NCBI GenBank assembly: GCA_012839145.1
Contig: DUNY01000145.1
Location: forward strand, 1-5,500
From: Thermoanaerobacterales bacterium
GTDB taxonomy: Bacteria; Bacillota; Thermosediminibacteria; Thermosediminibacterales; Tepidanaerobacteraceae
Direction of reading: 5' to 3'
Length of the DNA: 5,500 nucleotides
Shown: piece after piece, positions 5,134 to 5,500 of the stretch
Layout of the letters: each line of letters starts with the position of its first letter
Position numbering within the stretch: position 1 is the stretch's first letter
Made by a program: the position numbers and the translations under genes
The notes under the pieces: model-generated
Database searches by the model: none
Told to the model about the DNA's origin: nothing
The model's input: the letters and a program-made list of their open reading frames with translations, nothing else

Positions 5134-5500
5134 TTGCCTAAAATAATAAGGGATGTTAAAGATAATATTTTTAAGGCTGCCATGTCGTTATTCAGCCAAT
5201 ATGAATATAAAAAAGTTGATATGAAAATGATTGCCCAAGAAGCCGGAATCGCTGTAGGAACTCTATATAACTATTATGAGAACAAAAAGGAACTCTATAT
5301 TGAGATACTGCAAACAAGTTGGGAACAAACCTTTGCCAAACTGGGCATTATAGATCAAATGCCTATATCGCCCAAACACAAGTTGAAGAAATGTATTGAA
5401 CAATTATATACTGATATAGAAATCAGGAAAGGCTTTGGTAAAGAGTTGATGAGATCAAATGTTAGTGATCTCAATAGAGATGAACGAATAGTAGAGTTTA
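5134..5500 (+). CDS. TetR/AcrR-family transcriptional regulator (C-terminus cut by window edge)
   Basis: The reading frame is open from TTG at 5134 to the window end, 122 codons. The TTG start is supported by GGAGG at 5121-5125 with eight-base spacing and by the MPKIIRDVKDNIFKAAMSLF N-terminus; the next in-frame ATG would remove the first DNA-binding helix. Residues 8-55 are the TetR_N domain: a first helix with AAMSLF, then the helix-turn-helix at about 29-48 (DMKMIAQEAGIAVGTLYNYY) followed by the family's ENKKEL. The ligand-binding domain after about residue 60 is incomplete here and its ligand cannot be read. This gene differs clearly from the TetR gene at 1547-2113, and its half-DMT neighbour upstream or an unseen downstream gene may be its target. 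A strong promoter and a palindromic operator directly upstream suggest that it represses itself. Confidence 0.93.
   Translation, partial: MPKIIRDVKDNIFKAAMSLFSQYEYKKVDMKMIAQEAGIAVGTLYNYYENKKELYIEILQTSWEQTFAKLGIIDQMPISPKHKLKKCIEQLYTDIEIRKGFGKELMRSNVSDLNRDERIVEF

Noticed and set aside
4782..5183. 133-codon minus-strand ORF
   Set aside because: It is antisense to the half-DMT gene and crosses the promoter of the following TetR gene. The composition is unlike a protein and there is no ribosome binding site.
1..5500. tRNA, rRNA, CRISPR array, transposase or phage genes
   Set aside because: None was seen on reading either strand: no cloverleaf with a recognisable T-loop, no regularly spaced repeats, and no transposase or integrase motifs.

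Overview
The window looks like chromosomal DNA of an anaerobic low-GC Firmicute, most likely a member of the Clostridia. The evidence is AT-rich intergenic DNA with Gram-positive GGAGG-type ribosome binding sites, GTG and TTG starts, a pyrophosphate-type phosphofructokinase, a clostridial-type radical SAM/SPASM protein, and TetR regulators. No rRNA, tRNA, CRISPR array, transposase or phage gene was seen.

Layout. Bases 1-1371 (minus) hold nearly all of a radical SAM enzyme with a SPASM-like Cys-rich C-terminus; its stop lies beyond base 1. Upstream on the same strand is a TetR-family regulator (1547-2113). A strong hairpin separates the two, and an inverted repeat overlaps the likely -10 box of the radical SAM gene, so this looks like a regulator with its target. 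Bases 2161-2222 form an AT-rich inverted repeat. Directly after it lies a decayed, frameshifted C-terminal remnant of a D-threonine aldolase/D-serine dehydratase-like gene (2218-2432).

An intact small cupin gene follows (2517-2918, plus). Just beyond it is a 27-codon ORF (2920-3003) that ends in the same DARGGS sequence as the remnant, so the cupin gene is bracketed by two related fragments. A long two-part hairpin (3033-3082) fills the gap between the convergent cupin and phosphofructokinase genes.

The phosphofructokinase gene (3138-4325, minus) has residues of the PPi-dependent class and two good promoters. Divergent from it is a one-domain EamA (half-DMT) membrane protein (4579-5001, plus). 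The window ends inside a second, unrelated TetR-family regulator (5134 onward, plus) with a near-consensus promoter and a palindrome between promoter and ribosome binding site that suggests autoregulation.

Only the phosphofructokinase has a clear central metabolic role, reversible fructose 6-phosphate phosphorylation in glycolysis. The other genes are accessory or of unknown substrate, and apart from the TetR/radical SAM pair there is no sequence evidence that they form one pathway.
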